A stretch of 64,000 nucleotides of DNA from Thiosocius sp963753845 (lineage in GTDB: Bacteria; Pseudomonadota; Gammaproteobacteria; Chromatiales; Chromatiaceae): assembly GCA_963753845.1 (NCBI GenBank), contig CAVWEI010000001.1, positions 248,001 to 312,000 on the forward strand. Direction: 5' to 3'. Position numbers and translations under genes: made by a program. The notes below the pieces were generated by a model. It made no database searches. It was not told where the DNA came from and saw nothing but the letters and a program-made list of their open reading frames with translations. Below, piece after piece: positions 40,899 to 49,668 of this stretch (positions are counted from its first letter, which is position 1; the number at the start of each line of letters is the position of its first letter).

Positions 40899-41363
40899 AT
40901 GAGGCGCCTGTGCTGGCTGCTCACGTTAATATTTGCGGCCGCGACGGTGGGGCTGGTTTATGTATTCGTGATCCGCGGTGAGACCCAGCCGGCCAGCGAT
41001 GGGCGTGTCGCGATTCTGCTGGCACCGGGTGAACGCGACCTGGTGCTGAGCGAGATGCGTGCTTTCCTGGTCGCATTGCAGACGATCAGCCAGGCGGTGG
41101 TCGACCAGGACGCGGCGACCGCCGCGACTGCCGCCCGCATGGTCGGTGGCGCCGCGCAGCAGGGCGTTCCGGCCAGCCTGGTCGGCAAGCTGCCGCTCGC
41201 ATTCAAGCGTCTCGGCTTCGACACCCATGCGCGCTTCGATCAGCTGGCGCTGAACACCGAACAGTTCGGTGACACCTCGCAGGTGCTGCCGGAACTGGCG
41301 ACCTTGCTGCAGAACTGCACGGCCTGTCATGCCGCCTACCGCATCGATCTGGAGCAGCCATAA
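40899..41363 (+). CDS. Cytochrome c'-like class II c-type cytochrome
   Basis: 154 residues. A signal anchor (residues 1-25, MRRLCWLLTLIFAAATVGLV) precedes helices of a four-helix bundle, and the heme motif CTACHAAYRIDL is at the C-terminus, as in class II cytochromes c. Cytochromes c' bind NO and can protect against it; here the gene lies inside the heme d1 operon (1 bp after nirJ, overlapping nirN by 1 base). A role in NO buffering near NirS is an inference. Typical family length. Confidence 0.72.
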   Translation: MRRLCWLLTLIFAAATVGLVYVFVIRGETQPASDGRVAILLAPGERDLVLSEMRAFLVALQTISQAVVDQDAATAATAARMVGGAAQQGVPASLVGKLPLAFKRLGFDTHARFDQLALNTEQFGDTSQVLPELATLLQNCTACHAAYRIDLEQP

Positions 41364-42925
41364 TGTCGGTGCGGCGCCTTGGTACCTTGTCGGTGCTGAT
41401 CGTGGCCTCAGTGTGGCCTCTACTGGGCAGCGCGGCGGTCGACGCGGCGGCGCTGTTCGCGCAGCACTGTGCACAGTGCCATGGCCCGGATCGGCTCGGC
41501 CTGATGGGGCCGGCGCTGCTGCCCGAAAACCTGACCCGGCTGAAAAAGGCCGAGGCGATCGAGACGATCAGCAACGGCCGTGCGGCCACCCAGATGCCGC
41601 CGTTCGGCAGGCTGCTGGACGCGCAGCAGATCGCTGCGCTGGTGGATTTCGTGTATTCGCCGCTGGCCGAGGTACCGCGCTGGGGGCTGGATGAGATCAA
41701 CGCCAGTCGCACGGTGTTGGTTGCGGCAAATGAGCTGCCGGATAGGCCGGTCCACCAGGCAGACCCGATGAACATGTTCGTGGTGGTGGAGCTCGGCGAT
41801 CACCACGCAACCATTCTCGACGGCGACACCTTCGAACCACTGATTCGCGTCAAGACGCGTTTCGCATTGCATGGTGGGCCCAAGTATTCGCCCGACGGAC
41901 GCTTTGTTTACTTCGCCTCGCGCGACGGCTGGGTCAGCAAATTCGACATGTGGAGTCTGCGGATGGTGGGTGAGGTGCGGGCCGGGATCAATACGCGCAA
42001 CCTGGCCGTATCGTCGGACGGGCGCTACGCAATGGTCGCCAACTACCTGCCGCACACTCTGGTGCTGCTGGATACCATCGACCTGCACCCGATCAAGGTG
42101 ATCCCGGTGCAGGATGAAAACGGCAAGAGTTCAAGGGTCAGCGCGGTTTACGACGCCGGACCGCGGCACAGCTTCGTCGCCGCACTGAAGGATATCCCAG
42201 AGGTCTGGGAGGTGATATACGCCGACGATCCGCTGCCGGTATACAACGGGCCGATGCACGACTATCGCATGGGCGAGGGGGTTTCACAGACGCGTGGGCG
42301 CTTCCCCGTGCGACGTATCAAGCTGGATGATTATCTGGACGACTTTTTTTTCGATCAGTCCTATCGCCTTCTGATTGGCGCCGCGCGCAACGCCAACAAT
42401 GGCCAGGTGATACAGATGGACGTTGGCCGCAAGATTGCCGACCTCGAACTCGATGGCATGCCGCACCTGGGATCGGGGATCACCTGGGAATACCAGGGGC
42501 GCACGGTACTGGCGACCCCTCATCTGAAGAAGAACGAGGTGAGCGTCATCGACATGACGACCTGGAAGACCATCAAACGTATACCGACCGAGGGCCCCGG
42601 CTTTTTCATGCGCAGCCACGAGAACAGCCGCTATGCCTGGGTGGACGTCTTCTTCGGCCCAAACAAGGACAAGGTACATATTATCGACAAACAGACTCTG
42701 GAGATCGTTAAAACCCTGCAACCGGAGCCTGGCAAGACCGCGGCCCATGTCGAGTTCGACAAGGACGGCCGGCGTGCCCTGCTGAGCATATGGGACATGG
42801 ACGGTGCGGTTATTGTGTACGATGCCGATACACTCACCGAACTCAAGCGTCTGCCGATGGTCAAGCCCTCGGGCAAGTACAATGTTTCGAACAAGATCAA
42901 CCGGTCGGCGGGAACCAGCCATTGA
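41363..42925 (+). CDS. nirN: NirN, dihydro-heme d1 dehydrogenase
   Basis: 520 residues with a Sec signal and the heme c motif CAQCH near residue 35, followed by an eight-bladed propeller related to the NirS d1 domain (KYSPDGRFVYFASRDGWVSK). NirN oxidises the final intermediate (dihydro-d1) to heme d1 and can bind d1. The length and domain order are typical. Its start overlaps the cytochrome c'-like gene by 1 base. Confidence 0.92.
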   Translation: MSVRRLGTLSVLIVASVWPLLGSAAVDAAALFAQHCAQCHGPDRLGLMGPALLPENLTRLKKAEAIETISNGRAATQMPPFGRLLDAQQIAALVDFVYSPLAEVPRWGLDEINASRTVLVAANELPDRPVHQADPMNMFVVVELGDHHATILDGDTFEPLIRVKTRFALHGGPKYSPDGRFVYFASRDGWVSKFDMWSLRMVGEVRAGINTRNLAVSSDGRYAMVANYLPHTLVLLDTIDLHPIKVIPVQDENGKSSRVSAVYDAGPRHSFVAALKDIPEVWEVIYADDPLPVYNGPMHDYRMGEGVSQTRGRFPVRRIKLDDYLDDFFFDQSYRLLIGAARNANNGQVIQMDVGRKIADLELDGMPHLGSGITWEYQGRTVLATPHLKKNEVSVIDMTTWKTIKRIPTEGPGFFMRSHENSRYAWVDVFFGPNKDKVHIIDKQTLEIVKTLQPEPGKTAAHVEFDKDGRRALLSIWDMDGAVIVYDADTLTELKRLPMVKPSGKYNVSNKINRSAGTSH

Positions 42926-42943
42926 CCGCAGGGGTTTGAAACG

Positions 42944-43630
42944 ATGCATCTGGCTGTCGCCATCCCCTTTCTGCTGACCTTTGTCGCACTGCTTGGCCTC
43001 AGTCAGTCGACGGCTGCGCGCGAGCCGGACCTGGACGTGGGTGAAGAGATCAACGAGTTGTGCGCCGGTTGCCACGGTGAGTTCGGCGAAGGCGGCAAGC
43101 AGGGCGAATATCCGCGCCTGGCCGGCCAGCCCTACCAGTTCCTGGTCGATCAGATTGTGCTGTTCCGCGAGCGCCGGCGACCCAATATGGCGATGATCGA
43201 GTATGTCGACGACCGTCAGATGCCGGATGAGGATATCCAGGATATCTCGGCTTATCTCGCGGCGATTGAGCTGCCATCGAGGTTGCCGCCGGTGGATGAA
43301 AACGATCCCGGCTTCAACGCCCTGGCGCGGCTGGAAGCGGCCAAGCGCGTGTTGCAGATTCCGATCGCCGAAGGCGACGTCGAGGCCGGGCGCAAGATCT
43401 ACAAGCGTGAGTGCTCCTCCTGTCACGGTGGGCGCGGTGAGGGCGAGCCGGGGGGTACCGTGCCACTGCTCGCCGGCCAGTACACGGCGTATCTCTGGCG
43501 CCAGGTGGACAAGTACAAGGAGGGGTTGCGTATCCATGACCCAGAAGCACCCGACGACCGGCTGCTGGCCGAGTTCAGCCAGGAAGAGCTGCGCGACGTC
43601 TTTGCGTATCTGTCGGTGCTGGATGACTAA
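42944..43630 (+). CDS. Diheme c-type cytochrome, cytochrome c4-like
   Basis: 228 residues with a Sec signal (MHLAVAIPFLLTFVALLGLS). Two class I domains each hold one heme: CAGCH near residue 40 and CSSCH near 157, with Met ligands in RQMPDEDI and similar positions. This is the cytochrome c4 layout, a periplasmic electron carrier to nitrite or other terminal reductases. It is 18 bp after nirN. Its last codons overlap the next gene's start. Confidence 0.82.
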   Translation: MHLAVAIPFLLTFVALLGLSQSTAAREPDLDVGEEINELCAGCHGEFGEGGKQGEYPRLAGQPYQFLVDQIVLFRERRRPNMAMIEYVDDRQMPDEDIQDISAYLAAIELPSRLPPVDENDPGFNALARLEAAKRVLQIPIAEGDVEAGRKIYKRECSSCHGGRGEGEPGGTVPLLAGQYTAYLWRQVDKYKEGLRIHDPEAPDDRLLAEFSQEELRDVFAYLSVLDD

Positions 43631-44375
43631 GCATTGGCGCTGGGTGCCGATGCTGGTGTTGCCGCTCATGCCCCTGGGCGCCGCCACCGCTGCCGGTCTG
43701 GCAACCGGCGATTGCGCACAGCCGGCGGCCCATGTCGATCTCAGGCACTGCGACCTGTCGGGACGCAAGCTGGCCCGCACCGATCTTCGCGGCGTTGATC
43801 TGCGTGGCGTAAATCTGTCGAATGCCGATCTCTCCGAAGCCGACCTCAGCGGGGCCGACCTGCGCAAGAGCGATCTGCGCTGGGCGAAACTGATCGAGGC
43901 CAGGTTGGTCGATGCGGACCTCAGCCGTGCCGATCTGTTTCATGTAGTGGCAGATGGGGCGAATTTCGACGGTGCCCGGCTGTTCAAGACAAATCTGTTT
44001 GGTGCCCTGTTGAACGGGGTAAAGGCCCATGATGCCGAGTTTACCCAGGCGTACATGAAAGACGTCGAGCTGGAGGGTGCGGACCTGAGCGGTGCGACCT
44101 TGCGGCGCGTGAACATGTTACGTGTGGTCGCCATGGGGGCCGTGTTTCGCGGTGCGGATCTGTCATATAGCCAACTCACAGGGGCCGCGGCCGAGCAGGC
44201 GAATTTCTCCCAGGCGAAGCTGGTACATACGAAATTGAATGGCGGCGATCTGCAGCGGGCGGTCTTCAGCGGCGCCGACCTGCGCGGCGCCGATGTGACG
44301 AATATTCGGCACGATGGCGCAGACTTTTCGGACGCGCTCAATCTGCCGTCCTCGCTGCAAACGGGCGGACCATAG
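43623..44375 (+). CDS. Secreted pentapeptide-repeat protein
   Basis: 250 residues from ATG 43623, overlapping the diheme cytochrome stop by 8 bp. A signal peptide (MTKHWRWVPMLVLPLMPLGA) precedes repeats of A(D/N)LxX form from about residue 40 to 240 (NLSNADLSEADLSGADLRKS). The fold is a right-handed quadrilateral beta-helix, here exported to the periplasm. A role in the nir cluster is not known; it may be a scaffold for heme d1 assembly, which is only speculation. Length and repeat number (about 40) are within the usual range. Confidence 0.85.
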   Translation: MTKHWRWVPMLVLPLMPLGAATAAGLATGDCAQPAAHVDLRHCDLSGRKLARTDLRGVDLRGVNLSNADLSEADLSGADLRKSDLRWAKLIEARLVDADLSRADLFHVVADGANFDGARLFKTNLFGALLNGVKAHDAEFTQAYMKDVELEGADLSGATLRRVNMLRVVAMGAVFRGADLSYSQLTGAAAEQANFSQAKLVHTKLNGGDLQRAVFSGADLRGADVTNIRHDGADFSDALNLPSSLQTGGP

Positions 44376-44502
44376 CCCGAACCCGGCGGCATCGGCCGCT
44401 GTCGGCAAGGGCTGCACGCACTTGATCAATGCCAAATGCATTCGAGGCTTTGTTTATTGAGATGCACCGGGCCGGGACCACTGTTCTATTGGGAAGCCGA
44501 TC

Positions 44503-44838
44503 ATGTTTTCACGATTTTTAGTCATTTGTCTTTCATTGCTCATATCGGCTGCTGCCGTGTCCGACGAGGACCCACGTTATCAGGCCGTGACCGGGCTGGG
44601 CGAATTGAACGGCGTCGCCCTGCAATGCAAATACCTCGATCAGGTGCGGCGCATGAAGGCTGCAGTGGTCGCCAGTGCGCCGAAAGAGCGGAGTTACGGC
44701 CTCGCATTCGACCAGGCTACCAATGACGCCTTCCTCGCGTTCATCAAGAATCAGGAGGCCTGCCCGTCACACCATAAGCTGGAGCGCCTGGTGGGGCATC
44801 AGATCGACAGTATGGCAACGGCGTTCGCGGCCAAGTAG
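44503..44838 (+). CDS. Small secreted protein of unknown function (111 aa)
   Basis: 111 residues with a Sec signal (residues 1-18, MFSRFLVICLSLLISAAAVS). Two cysteines (LQCKYLDQ and QEACPSHH) probably form a disulfide in the mature periplasmic protein. A weak FNR-like sequence lies at 44422 but is not convincing. It is followed 30 bp later by the ZnuA-Sco fusion and may belong to its operon. No family recognised. Confidence 0.6.
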   Translation: MFSRFLVICLSLLISAAAVSDEDPRYQAVTGLGELNGVALQCKYLDQVRRMKAAVVASAPKERSYGLAFDQATNDAFLAFIKNQEACPSHHKLERLVGHQIDSMATAFAAK

Positions 44839-44868
44839 TCGCATCCCTTCAATATTTCGGAAAACAGT

Positions 44869-46335
44869 ATGAGTTCGATCTGTCAGGCGATACGGGTCTG
44901 TGTCCGCTACCGCGTCGTTGCCGTGGGGTGGCTGCTGTTTTCGCTGATACTCAGCGGCGGCGCATCGGCATCGGAGGTGCCAAGCGTCGTCGTGAGCTTC
45001 AAACCGCTGCATTCACTGCTGGCCGGCCTGATGCAGGGAGTGGCCGAGCCGCTGTTGCTGATCGACGGTAGTACCAAGCCATGGACCTATAGCCCCGATG
45101 CGGAGGAGTTGCGGGCGATCGACGATGCCGATGTCGTGATCTGGTCAGGCCCCGAGCTGGAGCCCGGGCTGGCGGCGGCGGTGGCGTCGCCCGGGACACG
45201 CGGTCGCGTGTTCGAGGTCCTCGCCAGCGAGCACCTCAAGGTGCTGCCGGCGCGTCACGACGAACTGCAGCGCGACCCCTTCTATTGGCTCGACAGCCGC
45301 AACATGCTGATCCTGCTGGACCTGTTCGGGCAGTTGCTGACTGACATCGACCCGGACCACGCGCCGGCCTATGAGCGCAACTGGCGACGCATGACCGAGG
45401 CCTTGTCGTCCATAGACCGTGTGATGGAGTTCGGCTACCGCGATGTGAGCGGCGCACCGGTATTCTTCTATCACGATACCCATCAGTATTTCGAACAGGC
45501 CTATGCGATGCACGTCGCCGGTTCGGTGGTGCGCGTCAACGGCGGCGAATCGACCGACACCGCGCAGCTGCTGGGTACCCACCGTAGTATTCTGGCTATC
45601 GGTGCGGCCTGCCTTTTTACCGAGAAGGGCTTGGAAGAGCCGCACCTTGACCTGTTGCTCGAAGGCGGCGAGGTGACCGTGGTCGAGCTCGATTCCCTGG
45701 GCGTCGGGCTGGAACCCGGCCCGGATCTGTACATCGATCTTGTGCGCAACAACTTCGCGGCGATATCGCAGTGTGTGAGGAGTCTCAAGCCGGAGACGAG
45801 CGATGCGGATGGGTTCGATGCGCCCGATGTGTCGCGTTCGCCCGACCGGCTGCGGCCACGCTACCTGATGCGGGATCAGTACGGACGCACGGTGTCGGAG
45901 GATGACTTCCCTGACCAGTTTCAGCTGATTTACTTCGGGTATACGTTCTGTCCTGATATCTGTCCGACCTCGCTGGCCGTCATGTCGCAGGCCTTGCGCC
46001 TGCTCGGCGATGAGGCCGAACAGGTCCAGCCGATCTTCATCACCGTCGACCCGCAGCGCGATACAACAGAGGTGTTGGCCGGGTACGTCAGCTATTTTCA
46101 TCCGCGAATGCTCGGCCTGTCGACCAACCCGGAGGCCACCAGGCGCATCGCCGAGCTGTTTCGGGCACGCTACGAGATGGTCCCGTCCGCGAGCGGGGAC
46201 CCCGAGCACTATTCGATGGACCATACTGCCAGCCTGTTCCTGCTCGGTCGCAACGGCGAGTTCATCACCAAGTTCGCGCACGGGCTGCCGGCAATCGAGG
46301 TCGCGGACCGCCTGCGCGCCTACCTGCGGGATTGA
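44869..46335 (+). CDS. Periplasmic ZnuA-like / Sco fusion protein
   Basis: 488 residues in one frame. Residues 1-34 are a signal anchor. Residues 38-310 are a metal-binding ABC receptor fold of ZnuA/TroA type (SVVVSFKPLHSLLAGLMQGV, WTYSPDAEELRAI, FFYHDTHQYF, and HRSILAIGAACLF). Residues 330-488 form a Sco1/SenC domain (FGYTFCPDICPTSLAVMSQA, and the distal His in DHTASLFLLG). Sco proteins deliver copper to CuA centres, such as that of NosZ. The ZnuA-like part lacks its usual His-rich loop. The fusion would couple metal capture to copper delivery. No frameshift or stop separates the halves. Confidence 0.8.
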   Translation: MSSICQAIRVCVRYRVVAVGWLLFSLILSGGASASEVPSVVVSFKPLHSLLAGLMQGVAEPLLLIDGSTKPWTYSPDAEELRAIDDADVVIWSGPELEPGLAAAVASPGTRGRVFEVLASEHLKVLPARHDELQRDPFYWLDSRNMLILLDLFGQLLTDIDPDHAPAYERNWRRMTEALSSIDRVMEFGYRDVSGAPVFFYHDTHQYFEQAYAMHVAGSVVRVNGGESTDTAQLLGTHRSILAIGAACLFTEKGLEEPHLDLLLEGGEVTVVELDSLGVGLEPGPDLYIDLVRNNFAAISQCVRSLKPETSDADGFDAPDVSRSPDRLRPRYLMRDQYGRTVSEDDFPDQFQLIYFGYTFCPDICPTSLAVMSQALRLLGDEAEQVQPIFITVDPQRDTTEVLAGYVSYFHPRMLGLSTNPEATRRIAELFRARYEMVPSASGDPEHYSMDHTASLFLLGRNGEFITKFAHGLPAIEVADRLRAYLRD

Positions 46336-46519
46336 GCATTGGCTGCCCGCGCGGATTTCCCGAGTCGCGGTAGGTCGGGGCGGCGCCGGGGATTGGTCTG
46401 TATCGTTGGGGCGCAGACGATGCATCGACAGCATGGCCATGCTTCGCTTGATGCCATTCGAGGATAGATGTCTCAACGAACGCGCCCCCCATGCCCTTGC
46501 CGAATCCTGACTGAACCCC

Positions 46520-46717
46520 TCAGATGGTTGCCGCAGCACCTTCGCGCCGGTAGTGGCCCTCGATCATGACGCACGGGCTGCCGAAACCGAATACCTCGAT
46601 CTTTGCCGGGCCGTTGGCCGCGACCTGTTTGAACTGTGCCAGCGACAGCCGATACCCTGGGTTGTTGATGTGGATCAAACAAAGGAAAACTACATATTGG
46701 GTTTTATGTAATCTCAA
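46520..46717 (-). pseudogene. Possible remnant of a peptidase U32-family gene
   Basis: A 65-codon minus-strand ORF reads LAQFKQVAANGPAKIEVFGF then GSPCVMIEGHYRREG, which resembles the EVFxFGxLC(I/V)MxEG region of U32-type proteins (UbiU/UbiV/YegQ relatives). The rest of such a protein is missing and the start of the ORF overlaps the nrdD control region. Low confidence: it may be chance similarity. UbiU/UbiV relatives occur with anaerobic genes, which fits the place. Confidence 0.3.
46665..46678 (+). promoter_or_regulatory. FNR/DNR box upstream of nrdD
   Basis: TTGATGTGGATCAA is a perfect TTGAT-N4-ATCAA palindrome 90 bp before the nrdD start. It fits anaerobic induction of class III ribonucleotide reductase. 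Confidence 0.7.
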
Positions 46718-46735
46718 ACTACAAGATATAGTGTC
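46688..46735 (+). promoter_or_regulatory. Possible paired NrdR boxes upstream of nrdD
   Basis: ACTACATATTGGGT at 46689 and ACTACAAGATATAGTGT at 46718 resemble the ACAC-type NrdR consensus and are about 29 bp apart, slightly under the usual 31-32 bp. The region is much richer in A+T than its surroundings. No nrdR gene is in the window. Confidence 0.4.
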
Positions 46736-46767
46736 TTCGTCTGCAAGAAAACCGAAGAGGGTCTCTT

Positions 46768-48816
46768 ATGTCTTTTGCCGCCCCTGTGGCCCGCCTGCCG
46801 GCGCGTTTGCGACGTCGCGACGGTTCCGAGGTCGCGTTCGACAGCGACCGCATCCAATCTGCGATCCGGCGTGCAGGAGAGGCCTCCGGCGAATTTGCCG
46901 AGGACGAATCGCGCTTGCTCACCTCGCAGGTGATCAAGGTCCTGAGTCACGGCCACTTCAGTGACGGCGTTCCGGATATCGAGCGTATCCAGGACATCGT
47001 CGAACAGACGTTGATTGCGGCCAACCATCTGCGCACTGCGCGCGCCTACATCAGTTACCGTGACCGCCACGAACGCCTGCGCGCGGATGGGCGCACGCTG
47101 GTCGATGTCGCCAGCTCGGTGAACGAGTACCTCGACCGCGCCGACTGGCGGGTCAGCGCCAACGCCAACCAGGGCTATTCGCTCGGCGGCCTGATACTTA
47201 ATACCTCGGGCAAGGTCATCGCCAATTACTGGCTGAGCCATGTCTACGCACCCGAGGCCGGGGTTGCGCACCGCGAGGGCGACATCCATATTCACGATCT
47301 CGACATGCTGGCGGGCTACTGTGCGGGCTGGTCGTTGCGTACCCTGTTGCACGAGGGTCTGAACGGGGTGCCGGGCAAGGTCGAGGCGGGCCCAGCGAAA
47401 CACATGTCCTCGGCGGTCGGGCAGATCGTCAACTTCCTGGGCACCCTGCAGAACGAATGGGCCGGCGCTCAGGCGTTCAGCTCCTTCGACACCTACATGG
47501 CGCCTTTCGTGCGCAACGACGGCCTGAGCTATGAGCAGGTCCGCCAATACATCCAGGAGCTGATCTACAACCTCAACGTGCCATCGCGCTGGGGCACCCA
47601 GACGCCGTTCACCAACCTCACCTTCGACTGGGTCTGCCCGGAGGACCTGCGCGAGCAGGTGCCGGTGGTCGGCGGCGTCGAGATGCCGTTCACCTACGGT
47701 GATCTGCCGGCCGAGATGGACATGATCAACCGCGCCTACATCGAGGTGATGACCACGGGCGATGCCAAGGGCAGGGTGTTCACCTTCCCGATCCCGACCT
47801 ACAACATCACCCCCGATTTCCCCTGGGAAAGCGAGAACGCCGAACGCCTGTTCGAGATGACCGCGAAGTACGGCCTGCCGTATTTCCAGAACTTCCTGAA
47901 CTCCGAGCTCAAGCCCAACATGATCCGCAGCATGTGTTGCCGCCTGCAGCTCGATTTGCGCGAGCTGCTCAAGCGTGGCAACGGCCTGTTCGGCTCGGCC
48001 GAGCAGACCGGTTCGCTGGGCGTTGTGACCGTCAACTGCGCACGCCTGGGCCATGTCTACGAGGGTGACGAGCAGGCCATGTTCGCGCGCATGGACGAAC
48101 TGCTGTACATCGCCCGCAACACCCTGGAGGTCAAGCGCAAGGTGATCCAGCGCCATATGGATGCCGGTTTGTTCCCTTACACCAAGCGTTACCTGGGGAC
48201 CCTGCGCAACCATTTCTCGACCATCGGCGTGAACGGCATCAACGAGATGGTGCGCAATTTCACGGCCGACCACGACGACATCACCAGCGAGTGGGGACAC
48301 GGGTTCGCCTGCCGCGTACTCGACCACGTGCGCCAGCGCATGGTCGAGTTCCAGGAAGAGACGGGGCATATGTACAACCTCGAGGCCACGCCGGCCGAGG
48401 GCACGACCTACCGCTTCGCCAGGGAGGACCGCAAGCGTTATCCCGACATCCTGCAGGCAGGGACTGCCGAGGCGCCTTACTACACCAACAGCTCGCAGCT
48501 GCCGGTCGGGTTTACCGATGATCCGTTCGAGGCGCTCGAGCGTCAGGACGATCTGCAGCGCAAGTACACGGGCGGCACGGTGCTGCACCTGTATCTGCCG
48601 GAGCAGGTTTCCAGCAGCGAGGCCTGCAAGCGTCTGGTCAAGCGGGCGCTGGGCAACTTCCGCCTGCCGTACATCACCATTACGCCGACCTTTTCCATTT
48701 GTCCGACGCACGGCTATCTGGCCGGCGAGCACGAATTCTGCCCGAAGTGCGACCAGGAACTGATCGCGCGCAAACAAACCGAGGAGATGAAGTCACATGC
48801 AGAATGCACCCACTAA
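46768..48816 (+). CDS. nrdD: Anaerobic ribonucleoside-triphosphate reductase, main catalytic chain without the glycyl-radical end
   Basis: 682 residues. The N-terminus has an ATP-cone (RRRDGSEVAFDSDRIQSAIR). The core has NVPSRWGTQTPFTNLTFD and MCCRLQLDLRELLKRGNGLF, and the C-terminus a zinc-binding Cys region (FSICPTHGYLAGEHEFCPKC). The chain then stops, before the glycyl-radical segment. That segment is encoded by the overlapping ORF at 48797. The enzyme reduces ribonucleotides to deoxyribonucleotides under anoxia. An FNR-type box and possible NrdR boxes lie upstream. Confidence 0.92.
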   Translation: MSFAAPVARLPARLRRRDGSEVAFDSDRIQSAIRRAGEASGEFAEDESRLLTSQVIKVLSHGHFSDGVPDIERIQDIVEQTLIAANHLRTARAYISYRDRHERLRADGRTLVDVASSVNEYLDRADWRVSANANQGYSLGGLILNTSGKVIANYWLSHVYAPEAGVAHREGDIHIHDLDMLAGYCAGWSLRTLLHEGLNGVPGKVEAGPAKHMSSAVGQIVNFLGTLQNEWAGAQAFSSFDTYMAPFVRNDGLSYEQVRQYIQELIYNLNVPSRWGTQTPFTNLTFDWVCPEDLREQVPVVGGVEMPFTYGDLPAEMDMINRAYIEVMTTGDAKGRVFTFPIPTYNITPDFPWESENAERLFEMTAKYGLPYFQNFLNSELKPNMIRSMCCRLQLDLRELLKRGNGLFGSAEQTGSLGVVTVNCARLGHVYEGDEQAMFARMDELLYIARNTLEVKRKVIQRHMDAGLFPYTKRYLGTLRNHFSTIGVNGINEMVRNFTADHDDITSEWGHGFACRVLDHVRQRMVEFQEETGHMYNLEATPAEGTTYRFAREDRKRYPDILQAGTAEAPYYTNSSQLPVGFTDDPFEALERQDDLQRKYTGGTVLHLYLPEQVSSSEACKRLVKRALGNFRLPYITITPTFSICPTHGYLAGEHEFCPKCDQELIARKQTEEMKSHAECTH

Positions 48817-48964
48817 ACTCGACGATGCCGAACGCACCCGATGCGAGGTCTGGACCCGCGTCATGGGCTACCATCGACCGGTATCGGCGTGGAATCCGGG
48901 CAAGCAGTCCGAGCACGCGGAGCGGCAGTACTTCGTCGAATCGGATCGTCGCCAGGTGGGCTGA
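48797..48964 (+). CDS. Separate glycyl-radical subunit of anaerobic ribonucleotide reductase (55 aa)
   Basis: A 55-residue ORF whose ATG at 48797 lies inside the last codons of nrdD, 10 nt after GAGGAG. ERTRCEVWTRVMGYHRPVSA followed by WNPGKQSEHAERQYF is the end of a class III reductase, with the radical Gly in RVMGY. In single-chain NrdD this region follows the zinc site of the same polypeptide. Here it has its own ribosome site and a 20-bp overlap with nrdD. The overlap suggests coupled translation and an assembled two-chain enzyme. A frameshift is unlikely because the start, spacing and stop are all orderly. Confidence 0.8.
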   Translation: MQNAPTKLDDAERTRCEVWTRVMGYHRPVSAWNPGKQSEHAERQYFVESDRRQVG

Positions 48965-48967
48965 TTC

Positions 48968-49664
48968 ATGACTCGCCTTGCGGTGGGCGGTGTCACGCCG
49001 CTCACCACCATCGACTTTCCGGGCGAACTGGCGGCCGTGGTGTTCTGCCAGGGTTGCCCCTGGCGATGCCGCTACTGTCACAACAGCCACCTACTGCCAC
49101 GCGGCCTGCCGTCCGATATCGCCTGGCAGGGAGTGGCGGCGCTGCTGCGTCGCCGCCGCGGGCTGTTGGATGCGGTGGTGTTCTCCGGTGGTGAGCCGAC
49201 CCTGCAGCGAGGTCTGCCGGACGCGGTGCGTGAGGTGCGCGAGATGGGCTTCAAGGTCGGGCTGCACACCGCGGGCTGCTACCCCGAGCGCCTCGACGAG
49301 TTGTTGCCCACGCTCGACTGGGTCGGTCTGGATATCAAGGCTTTGCCGCAGGACTATGCCGCCCTGACCGGGGTGCCCGGCAGCGGCGAGCGTGCATTCG
49401 AAAGCCTGCAGTTCCTGATCGAATCCGGGGTTCGCACACGAGGTGAGGGTAACGGTGCACGACGCCCTGTTACCGGAAGGGCGACTGCGCCAGCTGCTCA
49501 CACTTTTGAACGAGGCCGGTGCCGCCGAGGTGGTGCTTCAGCGCTGCCGGACCGAACAGGTCTTCGATCCCGGACTGGGTCAGAATTCTTCGGCGTGGGA
49601 TCACCGGCCGCGCTGCAGTGCCGATACGTGGCAGCCGTCTGCACCGGGCGCCGACAGCGGCTGA
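48968..49664 (+). pseudogene. nrdG: Anaerobic RNR-activating protein gene broken by a one-base insertion
   Basis: The radical SAM motif CQGCPWRCRYCHNS and GGEPTLQRGLPDAVREVREM are intact in the first frame up to FESLQFLIESG. The T pair at 49431-49432 then shifts the frame; with one T removed the text continues as GVAHEVRVTVHDALLPEGRL to a stop at 49664. The length then divides exactly by three (231 aa). The first frame alone would read on in a nonsense tail to 49765. NrdG makes the glycyl radical of the reductase subunit. Whether the gene is truly broken or mis-assembled is open; it starts 3 bp after the radical subunit. Confidence 0.8.
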
Positions 49665-49668
49665 GCCG

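Larger units (their letters stand above)
46336..46767. other. 432-bp gap before nrdD
   Basis: It holds a possible U32-protein remnant on the minus strand, an FNR-type box and an AT-rich pair of possible NrdR boxes (all listed separately). The part before 46520 contains no feature I can support. Confidence 0.5.

Noticed and set aside
44422..44435. TTGATCAATGCCAA as an FNR box upstream of 44503
   Set aside because: The second half-site GCCAA differs too much from ATCAA to support a call.
46265..46492. Minus-strand 75-codon ORF before nrdD
   Set aside because: No start with a ribosome site and no protein-like conservation; it overlaps the ZnuA-Sco 3' end.
46714..48777. A 687-codon ORF on the minus strand across nrdD
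   Set aside because: It is the exact antisense of nrdD in a GC-rich, codon-biased gene; its translation has no recognisable domain and nrdD is certain.
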